Source of the DNA: Saprospiraceae bacterium
GTDB lineage: Bacteria; Bacteroidota; Bacteroidia; Chitinophagales; Saprospiraceae
Assembly (NCBI GenBank): GCA_027488935.1
Contig: JAIYAP010000045.1
Span: 1 to 64,000, forward strand
DNA: 64,000 nt
Direction: 5' to 3'
Position numbers and translations under genes: made by a program. This document shows, piece by piece, positions 33,058 to 40,440 of this stretch (within the stretch, counting starts at the first letter, position 1; every line of letters starts with the position of its first letter). Under the pieces are notes generated by a model. It was given only the letters and a program-made list of their open reading frames with translations. It was not told where the DNA came from and ran no database searches.

Positions 33058-35127
33058 TTATATTTTTAACGCTTTTTTGGCCAAATCTTCATTTGCAATA
33101 AAAGGAAGCGTTACCTGCAAGTCCGGAAATGCCTTCATGGTCCGCTGTATGGTGTCCAGGGCATGCGGGTTGCGGGCCCAGGCGCGCCGCGCGATGCCAT
33201 TGTTTACATCCCAGAAAAGCATTTGGTGCAAACGCCGGTCGCTTTCCGGAGAGCCATCAATCACCATTCCGAACCCGCCATTGACAACTTCTCCCCAGCC
33301 AACACCGCCGCCGTTGTGCAAACTTACCCAGGTTGCACCCCGAAAAGCATCGCCAATGGCGTTTTGCACGGCCATGTCGGCTGTAAAACGCGAGCCGTCA
33401 TAAATATTGGCCGTTTCCCGGTAAGGTGAATCGGTGCCACTCACATCATGGTGATCGCGGCCCAAGACTACCGGACCGCTCAAGGTGCCGTTGGCAATGG
33501 CATCATTGAATGCTTTCGCAATACGCATCCGACCTTCCGCATCGGCATATAAAATACGGGAGGCCGAACCGACCCGCGGAATGTTCTTTTTGGCGTTTTT
33601 TATCCATAACAAATTGTCACGCAATTGGCCTTTGATGCTTTTATGCGCTTCTTTGAGCATGGCTTTTAATACATCTGCGGCAATTTTATCGGTTTGGTCG
33701 AGGTCGCTTTTTTTACCCGAACAGCACACCCAACGGAAGGGGCCAAAACCATAATCGAAGCACATCGGTCCCATAATATCCTCCACATACGAAGGATAAC
33801 GGTAGGGGGAGGTGCGCACACTTACTTCGCCCAGGGCCAGTTTTTCCGTGCCGGGCTTGAAAACATCTGCGCCCGCATCACCGGCCTCCTTCAAAAAAGC
33901 GTTGCCGTAATCCCAAAAGTAAGTGCCGCGTTCCGACATGGTATTGATGGCCGCCACATGCCGACGCAGGGTTTCGGCTACTGCCTCCATAAATTTTGGC
34001 TTGTCGGTATTTAACAGTGCTTTCGCTGCTTCAAACGTAAAACCTTGCGGCGTGTAACCCAAATCGTGGATGTTATGACAAGAGGTTTGATCTGAACCCA
34101 GCTCGATTTTTACCCCATCGCGTACAAACCGCTCCCACAAATCGACAATATTGCCTTGATACACCAACGCAATGCCTTCCTGGGCTTTGCGACAGGCCTC
34201 AATGCGCGGAATCAGTTCATCCAGATTGGTATATACATTTTCATTTAAAACATATCCATCGGCAACGCGCTGGGCAATTGATTCCGCATCGGTTTCGGCG
34301 ATTACGCCCACACAACGGGTAATCACCGCAGCCCCCGCTTGTGCGCCCGACATGCCGCCCAGTCCGGAGGTCACATACACCACACCCCGCAGATCATCTT
34401 TACCCAAGCCATGAATGCGGCCCGCGTTGAGCAAGGTAATGGTGGTACCATGCACAATGCCTTGTGGACCAATGTACATATAAGAACCGGCGGTCATTTG
34501 GCCATATTGGGTTACGCCGAGTGCATTGTATTTATTCCAGTCTTCTTTTTTAGAGTAATTGGGAATCATCATGCCATTTGTGACGACCACGCGGGGCGCA
34601 TCGGCATGCGAAGGAAACAGGCCCAACGGATGTCCGGAATACATCACCAGGGTTTGCACATCGGTCATTTCGGCCAAATAGCGCATGGTGAGCCGGTATT
34701 GGGCCCAGTTTTGAAAAACCGCGCCATTGCCGCCATAGGTGATGAGTTCGTGCGGGTGTTTTGCGACTTTAGGATCCAGGTTATTTTGGATCATGAGCAT
34801 AATGGCAGCCGCTTGTTTGGACTGGCAGGGATATTCCTCGATGGCCCGGGCGCGCATGGGGTAGTCCGGGCGGAAGCGGTACATATAAATCCGGCCAAAC
34901 TGTTCGAGTTCGTCGGCAAATTCAGGGGCAAGGGTTTCATGCCATTTTACCGGAAAATACCGCAAGGCATTTTGAAGCGCCAGTACTTTTTCATCGGGTT
35001 TCAAAACGCCTTCAATGACCCGACGCGGGGCATGGCTTACGGCCGTGTCGCGGGTTTGTGGATTGGGCAGGCGTTTGGGAATGCCTTCGAGTATTTGGCG
35101 TTGAAACTTGGTCAGCGGATTTGCCAT
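33058..35127 (-). CDS. hutU: Urocanate hydratase
   Basis: The enzyme converts urocanate to imidazolonepropionate in histidine degradation, using tightly bound NAD. SGLGGMSGAQAGAAVITRC and DQTSCHN are family signatures, and VGWGEVVNGGFGMVIDG lies near the C-terminus. At 689 residues it is longer than the roughly 550 of proteobacterial HutU, which as far as I recall is normal for Bacteroidota. The Met at 35127 is chosen because a TATATTTG box at 35159-35152 covers the longer ORF's start. No other hut gene is in the window. Confidence 0.93.
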   Translation of the reverse strand: MANPLTKFQRQILEGIPKRLPNPQTRDTAVSHAPRRVIEGVLKPDEKVLALQNALRYFPVKWHETLAPEFADELEQFGRIYMYRFRPDYPMRARAIEEYPCQSKQAAAIMLMIQNNLDPKVAKHPHELITYGGNGAVFQNWAQYRLTMRYLAEMTDVQTLVMYSGHPLGLFPSHADAPRVVVTNGMMIPNYSKKEDWNKYNALGVTQYGQMTAGSYMYIGPQGIVHGTTITLLNAGRIHGLGKDDLRGVVYVTSGLGGMSGAQAGAAVITRCVGVIAETDAESIAQRVADGYVLNENVYTNLDELIPRIEACRKAQEGIALVYQGNIVDLWERFVRDGVKIELGSDQTSCHNIHDLGYTPQGFTFEAAKALLNTDKPKFMEAVAETLRRHVAAINTMSERGTYFWDYGNAFLKEAGDAGADVFKPGTEKLALGEVSVRTSPYRYPSYVEDIMGPMCFDYGFGPFRWVCCSGKKSDLDQTDKIAADVLKAMLKEAHKSIKGQLRDNLLWIKNAKKNIPRVGSASRILYADAEGRMRIAKAFNDAIANGTLSGPVVLGRDHHDVSGTDSPYRETANIYDGSRFTADMAVQNAIGDAFRGATWVSLHNGGGVGWGEVVNGGFGMVIDGSPESDRRLHQMLFWDVNNGIARRAWARNPHALDTIQRTMKAFPDLQVTLPFIANEDLAKKALKI

Positions 35128-35198
35128 GGATGTGTTTTGTGTATTTGGCGGCAAATATAATTCAGTATAAGCCGCTTTAAGTAAGATAGCGGAATGAT

Positions 35199-35888
35199 TT
35201 ACTGGAGTGCCTGTCTTTCGCGGGCCAGGTTGCGGGCCAGGATTTGTTTTTTAAAGGAATTTACCCGATGATTGCTCAGCCAGGTATGCCGCCATTCGGC
35301 AAATAAAAGGATGGATAAACCTAGGCCCAAAAAGCCGTAATAAACATATTGGGCGATCAGATCGTAATCGGAAAAAAAGGTTTGAATGACAAAAATCTGG
35401 GCGGCTACCGTGGCGGCGGAAAGGAAGATGAACAACATGAACCAGGCACGCGCGTGCAACAACCAGTTGGGTTTTTGACGCAATAAGGATTTTTTGAGTA
35501 ATCGGGCACTGGATTGATCGAGGGGATGGATTTTCAAAATTTCGCGGGTTACATGTGCCGCGCGCGCATATTCGCGCTGATACACAAGCGAAACCGCTTT
35601 ATCGTATAGTATTTTAGTGAAAATATCCTCGCCGCCCCATCGATCAATGTTATGTCGGATAATCAATTCGAGCATAAAATCGCACATCACAAGGTGTTTT
35701 CCGTATTGGCCGGTTTCAAACAGCGCATTGGTATAGGCAAGGGTGCACTCAAAAAAAGCCTCCAGCTCCAGGGCACGCACGCCTTCCTCAAACCGCTCAT
35801 AGAAGCGAATGATGCCATAGAAGTCGGTGGCTTCCAGGGCCTTGAAGTTGCGGTATAAGCGCAGGCGATTGGCCGGGAGGAAGTGCAT
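35199..35888 (-). CDS. TPR-like membrane protein
   Basis: The 229-residue protein has helical repeats in the first 140 residues (FFECTLAYTNALFETGQYGK, LYDKAVSLVYQREYARAAHV) and two membrane helices at about 148-170 (AWFMLFIFLSAATVAAQIFVI) and 180-200 (YYGFLGLGLSILLF). The C-terminal tail is basic. I do not recognise a named family. It may form a small TPR adaptor on the inner membrane. Confidence 0.65.
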   Translation of the reverse strand: MHFLPANRLRLYRNFKALEATDFYGIIRFYERFEEGVRALELEAFFECTLAYTNALFETGQYGKHLVMCDFMLELIIRHNIDRWGGEDIFTKILYDKAVSLVYQREYARAAHVTREILKIHPLDQSSARLLKKSLLRQKPNWLLHARAWFMLFIFLSAATVAAQIFVIQTFFSDYDLIAQYVYYGFLGLGLSILLFAEWRHTWLSNHRVNSFKKQILARNLARERQALQ

Positions 35889-36011
35889 GTTGTTTGTTAT
35901 TTTCCTGTCCTAAAATTAGGGCATTTGGCAGGAAAAAACAACGGGGGGGCGAAAAGGTTTGGGTATTGTGGGTTTTTTGGATGAAGGTTTTTTTGAAGAT
36001 GCCGATCAGAT

Positions 36012-36668
36012 TTAGTACTGTTTAACCTTCCGCTCATAAGGAAGTGCGATCCCCAAATTAAAAAAAATGCCATTCAAATGAAAATATTCGATCCGCCTGG
36101 ATGGAGGATTTGGGGGTGGAGGATAATCCGTAACCTCAAGTCCTTGTCTTCCAGAATGCAGAACACTGACTCCAATAAATACTGCCCTGGCCCGAAATCC
36201 AATGGTTCCACGGATGTAATAGTTGTTATTCAAATCGGTTCTTAAAAAAAATGTATCGGCATCCTCATAACTGGATTTTATTACACGACCATATTCCGCA
36301 CGAATTAAAAGATGCTTTAATGTGCCGGATGCATGAATAGGAGTGAAACGGTATTGAAGTCCTACCACCCTGCCACGATTTTGGAAAAAAGAATTTTTAT
36401 AAATGATAACGCCTCCATAAGTAAGGCCAAATCCGTGGGTACGTTTGATTAGAAACCCCGCATTTATGTTCGCTTCATAGAAAAAGAGGCCTATGTTAGC
36501 ATCAAAATAAACGTTACGGAATTCCTGGGCAACTTTAGAAGAATCCTGATTGTGCTTTTCTGACTTGGACACTTGCCCCTGCACCTGAAAATGCGTCAAT
36601 AAGAAAAATAGTACAAGCAATGCAGTACCAAAATATGCGCTGGGTGGAAATTTGGAAGGTGTGCTCAT
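36012..36668 (-). CDS. Tandem outer-membrane-type paralog 1 (type A)
   Basis: The 218-residue product starts with a signal peptide sharing MxTPSKFPxSAYFG with its neighbours (cleavage near QVQGQ). The mature part has strands VYFDANIGLFFYEANINAGF and KRTHGFGLTYGGVIIYKN, and VGLQYRFTPIHASGTLKHLL, typical of a small beta-barrel. It resembles the gene at 39685-40362 much more than the four genes between, so the array has two subfamilies. A TACCTTTG box lies at 36723-36716 on the minus strand. The role is unknown. Confidence 0.7.
   Translation of the reverse strand: MSTPSKFPPSAYFGTALLVLFFLLTHFQVQGQVSKSEKHNQDSSKVAQEFRNVYFDANIGLFFYEANINAGFLIKRTHGFGLTYGGVIIYKNSFFQNRGRVVGLQYRFTPIHASGTLKHLLIRAEYGRVIKSSYEDADTFFLRTDLNNNYYIRGTIGFRARAVFIGVSVLHSGRQGLEVTDYPPPPNPPSRRIEYFHLNGIFFNLGIALPYERKVKQY
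36637..36668 (-). repeat. Leader-coding repeat, copy 1
   Basis: A 32-base block covering the start codon and the first codons (TPSKFPPSA). It matches the other four copies in the array with a few changes, including GTGCTCAT instead of GTTTTCAT at the start codon. Confidence 0.7.
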
Positions 36669-36787
36669 TGGGAGTTGGAAGTTTAAATCATAGGTATCTT
36701 CAAGAAATATTTGGGCAAAGGTAAAAGCAATAGATGCGTATTACGAATAGATGTTTTATGTATTAACGGAGTATGAACCCAACTTAT

Positions 36788-37453
36788 CTACGTATTTTTT
36801 CGATAAGGGAAAGTGAAACCTACCCCAAAAGTTACATGGAAAAATCGAAAAGAATGGGTTCCTGTCTCATTATTTTCGCGTGTATAATTCGAAAACAATT
36901 TTCCTGTACTTCCGGTAGCAAGGTAAAAGTTTGCAACATCTATACGTGCGCCAAATGTAAGACGGATCACATAGGGCGTCGAAAGATTTGTATTTTGTTG
37001 GACGCTTTTTAGGCTGATTACAGAAGCGTTAATAAAGGGGTTGAAATATAATACTTTCCCAACTTCGATTTTGTAATATAGGCTTTTCTTAAACGGAGAT
37101 CCACAATATTGAAGCCCTAAACAACGCACTCTATTATAACCATTGTCTGCAATATCACGGGGAGCTGCACCAATAAAATAAGAGATTCCTATTGCATGTT
37201 TGGAATTCAAATAAATACCTGCATTGGTATTAACACCAAAATAGAAAAAAAATAGATTTTCAAGGGACGCACCCAAATAAAACGGGTATCTGACATGTTT
37301 TGCTTTTTCTTTTTCTTTTTTGAAAACAAGCACAGAATCCTTTGGCTCAGAAGGCACTTGCCCCTGCGCTTGGAAACACGTCAAAAAGAAAAATATTACA
37401 AGCAATGCTGCACCAAAATACGCGCTGGATGGAAATTTGGAAGGTGTTTTCAT
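36788..37453 (-). CDS. Tandem outer-membrane-type paralog 2 (type B)
   Basis: The 221 residues comprise a signal peptide (MKTPSKFPSSAYFGAALLV, cleavage near QAQGQ) and a mature region with YPFYLGASLENLFFFYFGVN, GIYLNSKHAIGISYFIG, CLGLQYCGSPFKKSLYYKIE and a C-terminal strand VTFGVGFTFPYRK. The repeated pattern of short strands and the final strand suggest a small beta-barrel. It is one of four type B members. The gene is richer in A and T than the neighbouring operons. Confidence 0.7.
   Translation of the reverse strand: MKTPSKFPSSAYFGAALLVIFFFLTCFQAQGQVPSEPKDSVLVFKKEKEKAKHVRYPFYLGASLENLFFFYFGVNTNAGIYLNSKHAIGISYFIGAAPRDIADNGYNRVRCLGLQYCGSPFKKSLYYKIEVGKVLYFNPFINASVISLKSVQQNTNLSTPYVIRLTFGARIDVANFYLATGSTGKLFSNYTRENNETGTHSFRFFHVTFGVGFTFPYRKNT
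37422..37453 (-). repeat. Leader-coding repeat, copy 2
   Basis: The same 32-base block at the start of paralog 2. It is identical to copy 4 over the whole block and differs from copy 3 at one base near its left end. Confidence 0.75.
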
Positions 37454-37554
37454 TGGGAATAGGAGGATTAGGTGGCTGCTGATTTCTTTTATGATTTGGA
37501 TGAGAACATAAATGAAACTTTAAATTTTTATTGATTTCGCAACTGATTTTTATC

Positions 37555-38214
37555 TTATGATTTCCGCAAAGGCAAGGTAAGTCCTAATCCAAGTGTTATG
37601 TGAGTAAATCGAAGACTTGTCGATTGGGCTTTAAAGGATGTACTATCCCAAACCAATTTTCCAGTAGTTCCAACCGCAAAGTAAATGTTTATGACTGAAA
37701 ACCGAACACCAAACGTGGCGCGGGCCATATAAGGTTTCGAAAGGCTTTTATTAGGTTGAACTGTAATAAAGCCATCTTCGGTCTTAAATTTGTGGTTGAA
37801 CTGTAATAATTTCCCTGCTTCTATTTTGTAATATAACATTTTCTGTAATTCCGGATCTTTAAACACTGATCCACAATATTGAAGCCCTATACAACGCGCA
37901 TGAGTGGCACCATGGACAATTAAATTGGCACTTGCTCCAATAAAATAAGAGATTCCTATCGCATGTTTGCTATTCAAATAAATTCCTGCATTGGCATTAA
38001 CACCAAGGTAAAAAAAATAGAAACCTTCAAGGGATGCATCCAAATAAAACGGATATCGGACGTATTTTGCTTTTTCATTTTTGAAAACAAGCAGGGTGTC
38101 CTTTGGCGCCGAAGACACTTGCCCCTGCGCTTGAAAACACGTCAAAAAGAAAAGCAGTACAAGCAATGCAGCACCAAAATATACGCTGGATGGAAATTTG
38201 GAAGGTGTTTTCAT
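37555..38214 (-). CDS. Tandem outer-membrane-type paralog 3 (type B)
   Basis: The Met at 38214 starts the shared leader (MKTPSKFPSSVYFGAALLV); the ORF's upstream part overlaps paralog 4 and is ignored. The ATGA at 38214-38211 overlaps the stop of paralog 4, so the two are translationally coupled. The mature part has YPFYLDASLEGFYFFYLGVN, GIYLNSKHAIGISYFIGAS and CIGLQYCGSVFKDPE, with a C-terminal strand ITLGLGLTLPLRK. It is the closest relative of paralog 2 in this array. Confidence 0.7.
   Translation of the reverse strand: MKTPSKFPSSVYFGAALLVLLFFLTCFQAQGQVSSAPKDTLLVFKNEKAKYVRYPFYLDASLEGFYFFYLGVNANAGIYLNSKHAIGISYFIGASANLIVHGATHARCIGLQYCGSVFKDPELQKMLYYKIEAGKLLQFNHKFKTEDGFITVQPNKSLSKPYMARATFGVRFSVINIYFAVGTTGKLVWDSTSFKAQSTSLRFTHITLGLGLTLPLRKS
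38183..38214 (-). repeat. Leader-coding repeat, copy 3
   Basis: The 32-base leader block at the start of paralog 3, lying across the stop codon of paralog 4. Confidence 0.75.
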
Positions 38215-38885
38215 TTGGAAGCGGAGGTTTTTTTCGATTTGTGCATGGGCAACGAGAGCCCGCCACCAAAAGTGAAATGGGTAAAATTGAAGGAATTGGT
38301 ACCAGTGTAACCTGTTTCGAGTACATAATTTGTTTTCAAGTTGCCCGTACTCCCCAAGGCGGCATAGCAGTTGAACCACGCAAAACGAAGTCCTGCCGTT
38401 ATACGGCCATAATAGGGCTGAGAATGTTTTAAATCAAATTGCTGTGACACAACGCTGATGCCATCCTTTGTCCACAAATAGTTTATTACTTTTCCTGCTT
38501 CTAACTTATAGTAGATCATCATATTGGTTGAGGCATCCAAAATAGTATTAATGCTATATTGTAATCCCAGACAAGACATATTATAAGAATCTCCAAGTGA
38601 TGGGGTTCCAACTGCAAAAATTGATAATCCGATCGCATGTTTATGGTTCAAATAAACACCCGCATTGGCATTTGCCCCGACCATTCCAAATCCAAGTTCA
38701 ATCGATGCATCGATGTATATCGGGTAAGGAACGTATGTTGCTTTCTCTTTTTTTAAAACAAGCGCAGAATCCTTTGGCACAGAAGGCACTTGCGCATGTA
38801 CCTGATAATGCGACAATAAGAATAGTATTACAAGCAATGCAGCACCAAAATAGGCGCTGGATGGAAATTTGGAAGGTGTTTTCAT
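38211..38885 (-). CDS. Tandem outer-membrane-type paralog 4 (type B)
   Basis: The 224 residues have the shared leader and a mature region with YPIYIDASIELGFGMVGANA, GVYLNHKHAIGLSIFAVG and CLGLQYSINTILDAS, ending in FGGGLSLPMHKS followed by a basic KKTSASK tail. The sequence is more diverged from paralogs 2 and 3, which suggests an older duplication. Its stop overlaps the start of paralog 3. Confidence 0.7.
   Translation of the reverse strand: MKTPSKFPSSAYFGAALLVILFLLSHYQVHAQVPSVPKDSALVLKKEKATYVPYPIYIDASIELGFGMVGANANAGVYLNHKHAIGLSIFAVGTPSLGDSYNMSCLGLQYSINTILDASTNMMIYYKLEAGKVINYLWTKDGISVVSQQFDLKHSQPYYGRITAGLRFAWFNCYAALGSTGNLKTNYVLETGYTGTNSFNFTHFTFGGGLSLPMHKSKKTSASK
38854..38885 (-). repeat. 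Leader-coding repeat, copy 4
   Basis: The 32-base block at the start of paralog 4, identical to copy 2. The similarity extends about 20 bases further into the signal-peptide region. Confidence 0.75.
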
Positions 38886-38924
38886 TGTTATAAATTTAAT
38901 TAATGGATAGGAAACGCTTGTAGT

Positions 38925-39602
38925 TTAAAGGCTGTTTGGCTGGCGGATATGTACTTTTCGATATGGAAGAGTTAAGCCCAAACCAATTGTAAAGTGGTAA
39001 TTTGGGAAAAGTGTTTCCGCGATGTGGCCGTTTTCATATTCAGTAAGATATAACAATTTGCCCGTTATCCCCGCAGCCAGGTAAAAATTAAAAACCAAGA
39101 CGCGCATACCCAGCGTGACCCGGCCGTAATAAGGTTTTGAATCTTGCGTATTCATTCGCGAACTTGTAACATTAATAGGGGTGTCGTCAGAGTAGGAGAA
39201 ACTTGTCACTTTCCCTGCCTCAAGTTTGTAGTAGTACTTGTTCCGAGCAGATGGACCCTTAAATGGGGAGCCGCAGTATTGTAATCCAAAGCATCCCAAA
39301 TTGTAATATTTGGCTCCAAAACCTTGGGATATACCACCTGACAAAAACGATATCCCTAATGCATGCTTAGAATTTAAATATATTCCCACACTAAAATTGG
39401 AAGCATACCAGAAAAAGGGAAGTGTTTCTAAAGATAAATCCAAATAGATCGGGTGTACCTTATAATATAACTTTTCTTTTGTAACTGAAGAAACAGTGTC
39501 TTTTTGCACAATCGAGGTTTGGGCGTGCAATTGAAAATGAACTAAAAAGCAAAACAATGGCAGTATTACAGCGCCGGATGGAAATTTGGAAGGTGTTTTC
39601 AT
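38925..39602 (-). CDS. Tandem outer-membrane-type paralog 5 (type B)
   Basis: The 225 residues start MKTPSKFPSGAVILPLFCFL, a shorter signal peptide than its neighbours. The mature part has HPIYLDLSLETLPFFWYASN, GIYLNSKHALGISFLSGG and CFGLQYCGSPFKGPS, with the final strand TIGLGLTLPYRK. About 39 bases separate it from paralog 4, so cotranscription of at least paralogs 5, 4 and 3 is likely. Confidence 0.7.
   Translation of the reverse strand: MKTPSKFPSGAVILPLFCFLVHFQLHAQTSIVQKDTVSSVTKEKLYYKVHPIYLDLSLETLPFFWYASNFSVGIYLNSKHALGISFLSGGISQGFGAKYYNLGCFGLQYCGSPFKGPSARNKYYYKLEAGKVTSFSYSDDTPINVTSSRMNTQDSKPYYGRVTLGMRVLVFNFYLAAGITGKLLYLTEYENGHIAETLFPNYHFTIGLGLTLPYRKVHIRQPNSL
39571..39602 (-). repeat. Leader-coding repeat, copy 5
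   Basis: The 32-base leader block at the start of paralog 5, with one change (GCGCC for GCGCT). Homology stops immediately after this block, unlike copies 2 to 4. Confidence 0.75.
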
Positions 39603-39684
39603 TTGGAAGAGTTGGTTTAGGTGTTGTTATTGTCCTGTTTTAAATTTTCGCAGGAGCAAAAAATACGGATAATATCAATTAAAA

Positions 39685-40362
39685 TCAATCTATTTTCTTC
39701 TTCCTAATTTTCCGCAGCGCTGGAAGCGCGATCCCCACCTCAAAAAAAACGCCATCCAAATGATAATACTCTATCCGGGTATAATTAGGGTTGGGGGAAA
39801 CAGGATTGTCAGCAAACGCGATTCCTTGCCTTCCGGAATGCAAAAAACTGAGTCCAAGGACTAGTGCCCGCATCCGAAGCCCGATTGTGCCGCGGATGTA
39901 AAAGTCGTTGTTCAAATCTGGCCTCAAGATTAAATTGGAATCATCGCTGTAACTTGAGCTAATTACTTTACCATATTCCGCACGAATCAAAAGGCGCTTT
40001 AATGCCCCGTGCGCATGAATAGGAGTGAAACGATATTGAAACCCAAACACTTTGCCGGAATTGGCGAAAAATGCATTTCTGTAAATAGTAACGCCGCCAT
40101 AGGAAATACCAAATCCATGCGTCCGTTTAAAGAGCACCCCTACATTTGCATTTGCTCCAAAAAAAAAGAGCCCAAGATTTAAATCTAAATAAAAGGGACT
40201 GGATTGTGTATTAATCGTTGAAGAATCTTGACCCTGTTTTTTAGGAATGGGTACTTGCGCCTGCGCTTGGCTTGATATAAATAAAACAATAAGTAACACG
40301 ACGGAAATATGGCAACAGCCGCGTCGTAAAATTTTGACCGATAAATGAAGCAGATTAAACAT
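39685..40362 (-). CDS. Tandem outer-membrane-type paralog 6 (type A)
   Basis: The 225 residues have an unrelated signal peptide (VVLLIVLFISSQAQAQ), but the mature part closely follows paralog 1: FYLDLNLGLFFFGANANVGV, KRTHGFGISYGGVTIYRN, FGFQYRFTPIHAHGALKRLL and FLHSGRQGIAFAD. The two type A genes bracket the four type B genes. It probably makes a small outer-membrane barrel of unknown role. Confidence 0.7.
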   Translation of the reverse strand: MFNLLHLSVKILRRGCCHISVVLLIVLFISSQAQAQVPIPKKQGQDSSTINTQSSPFYLDLNLGLFFFGANANVGVLFKRTHGFGISYGGVTIYRNAFFANSGKVFGFQYRFTPIHAHGALKRLLIRAEYGKVISSSYSDDSNLILRPDLNNDFYIRGTIGLRMRALVLGLSFLHSGRQGIAFADNPVSPNPNYTRIEYYHLDGVFFEVGIALPALRKIRKKKID

Positions 40363-40390
40363 GGGTTGGCTTAAGTTGGTTAAACCCTAT

Positions 40391-40435
40391 TAAAACTCAA
40401 ATCCCGTGCCACGAAACAGGTGACACGGGATTTGA
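40391..40435 (-). terminator. Terminator of the PBP1A gene
   Basis: TCAAATCCCGTG (40397-40408) is the exact reverse complement of 40424-40435. On the minus strand the hairpin is followed by GTTTTAAT. It ends the penicillin-binding protein transcript before the paralog array. Confidence 0.75.
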
Positions 40436-40440
40436 AAACA

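Noticed and set aside
34339-35160. A 273-residue ORF antisense to hutU
   Set aside because: The overlapping hutU gene has a clear family match; the antisense product does not.
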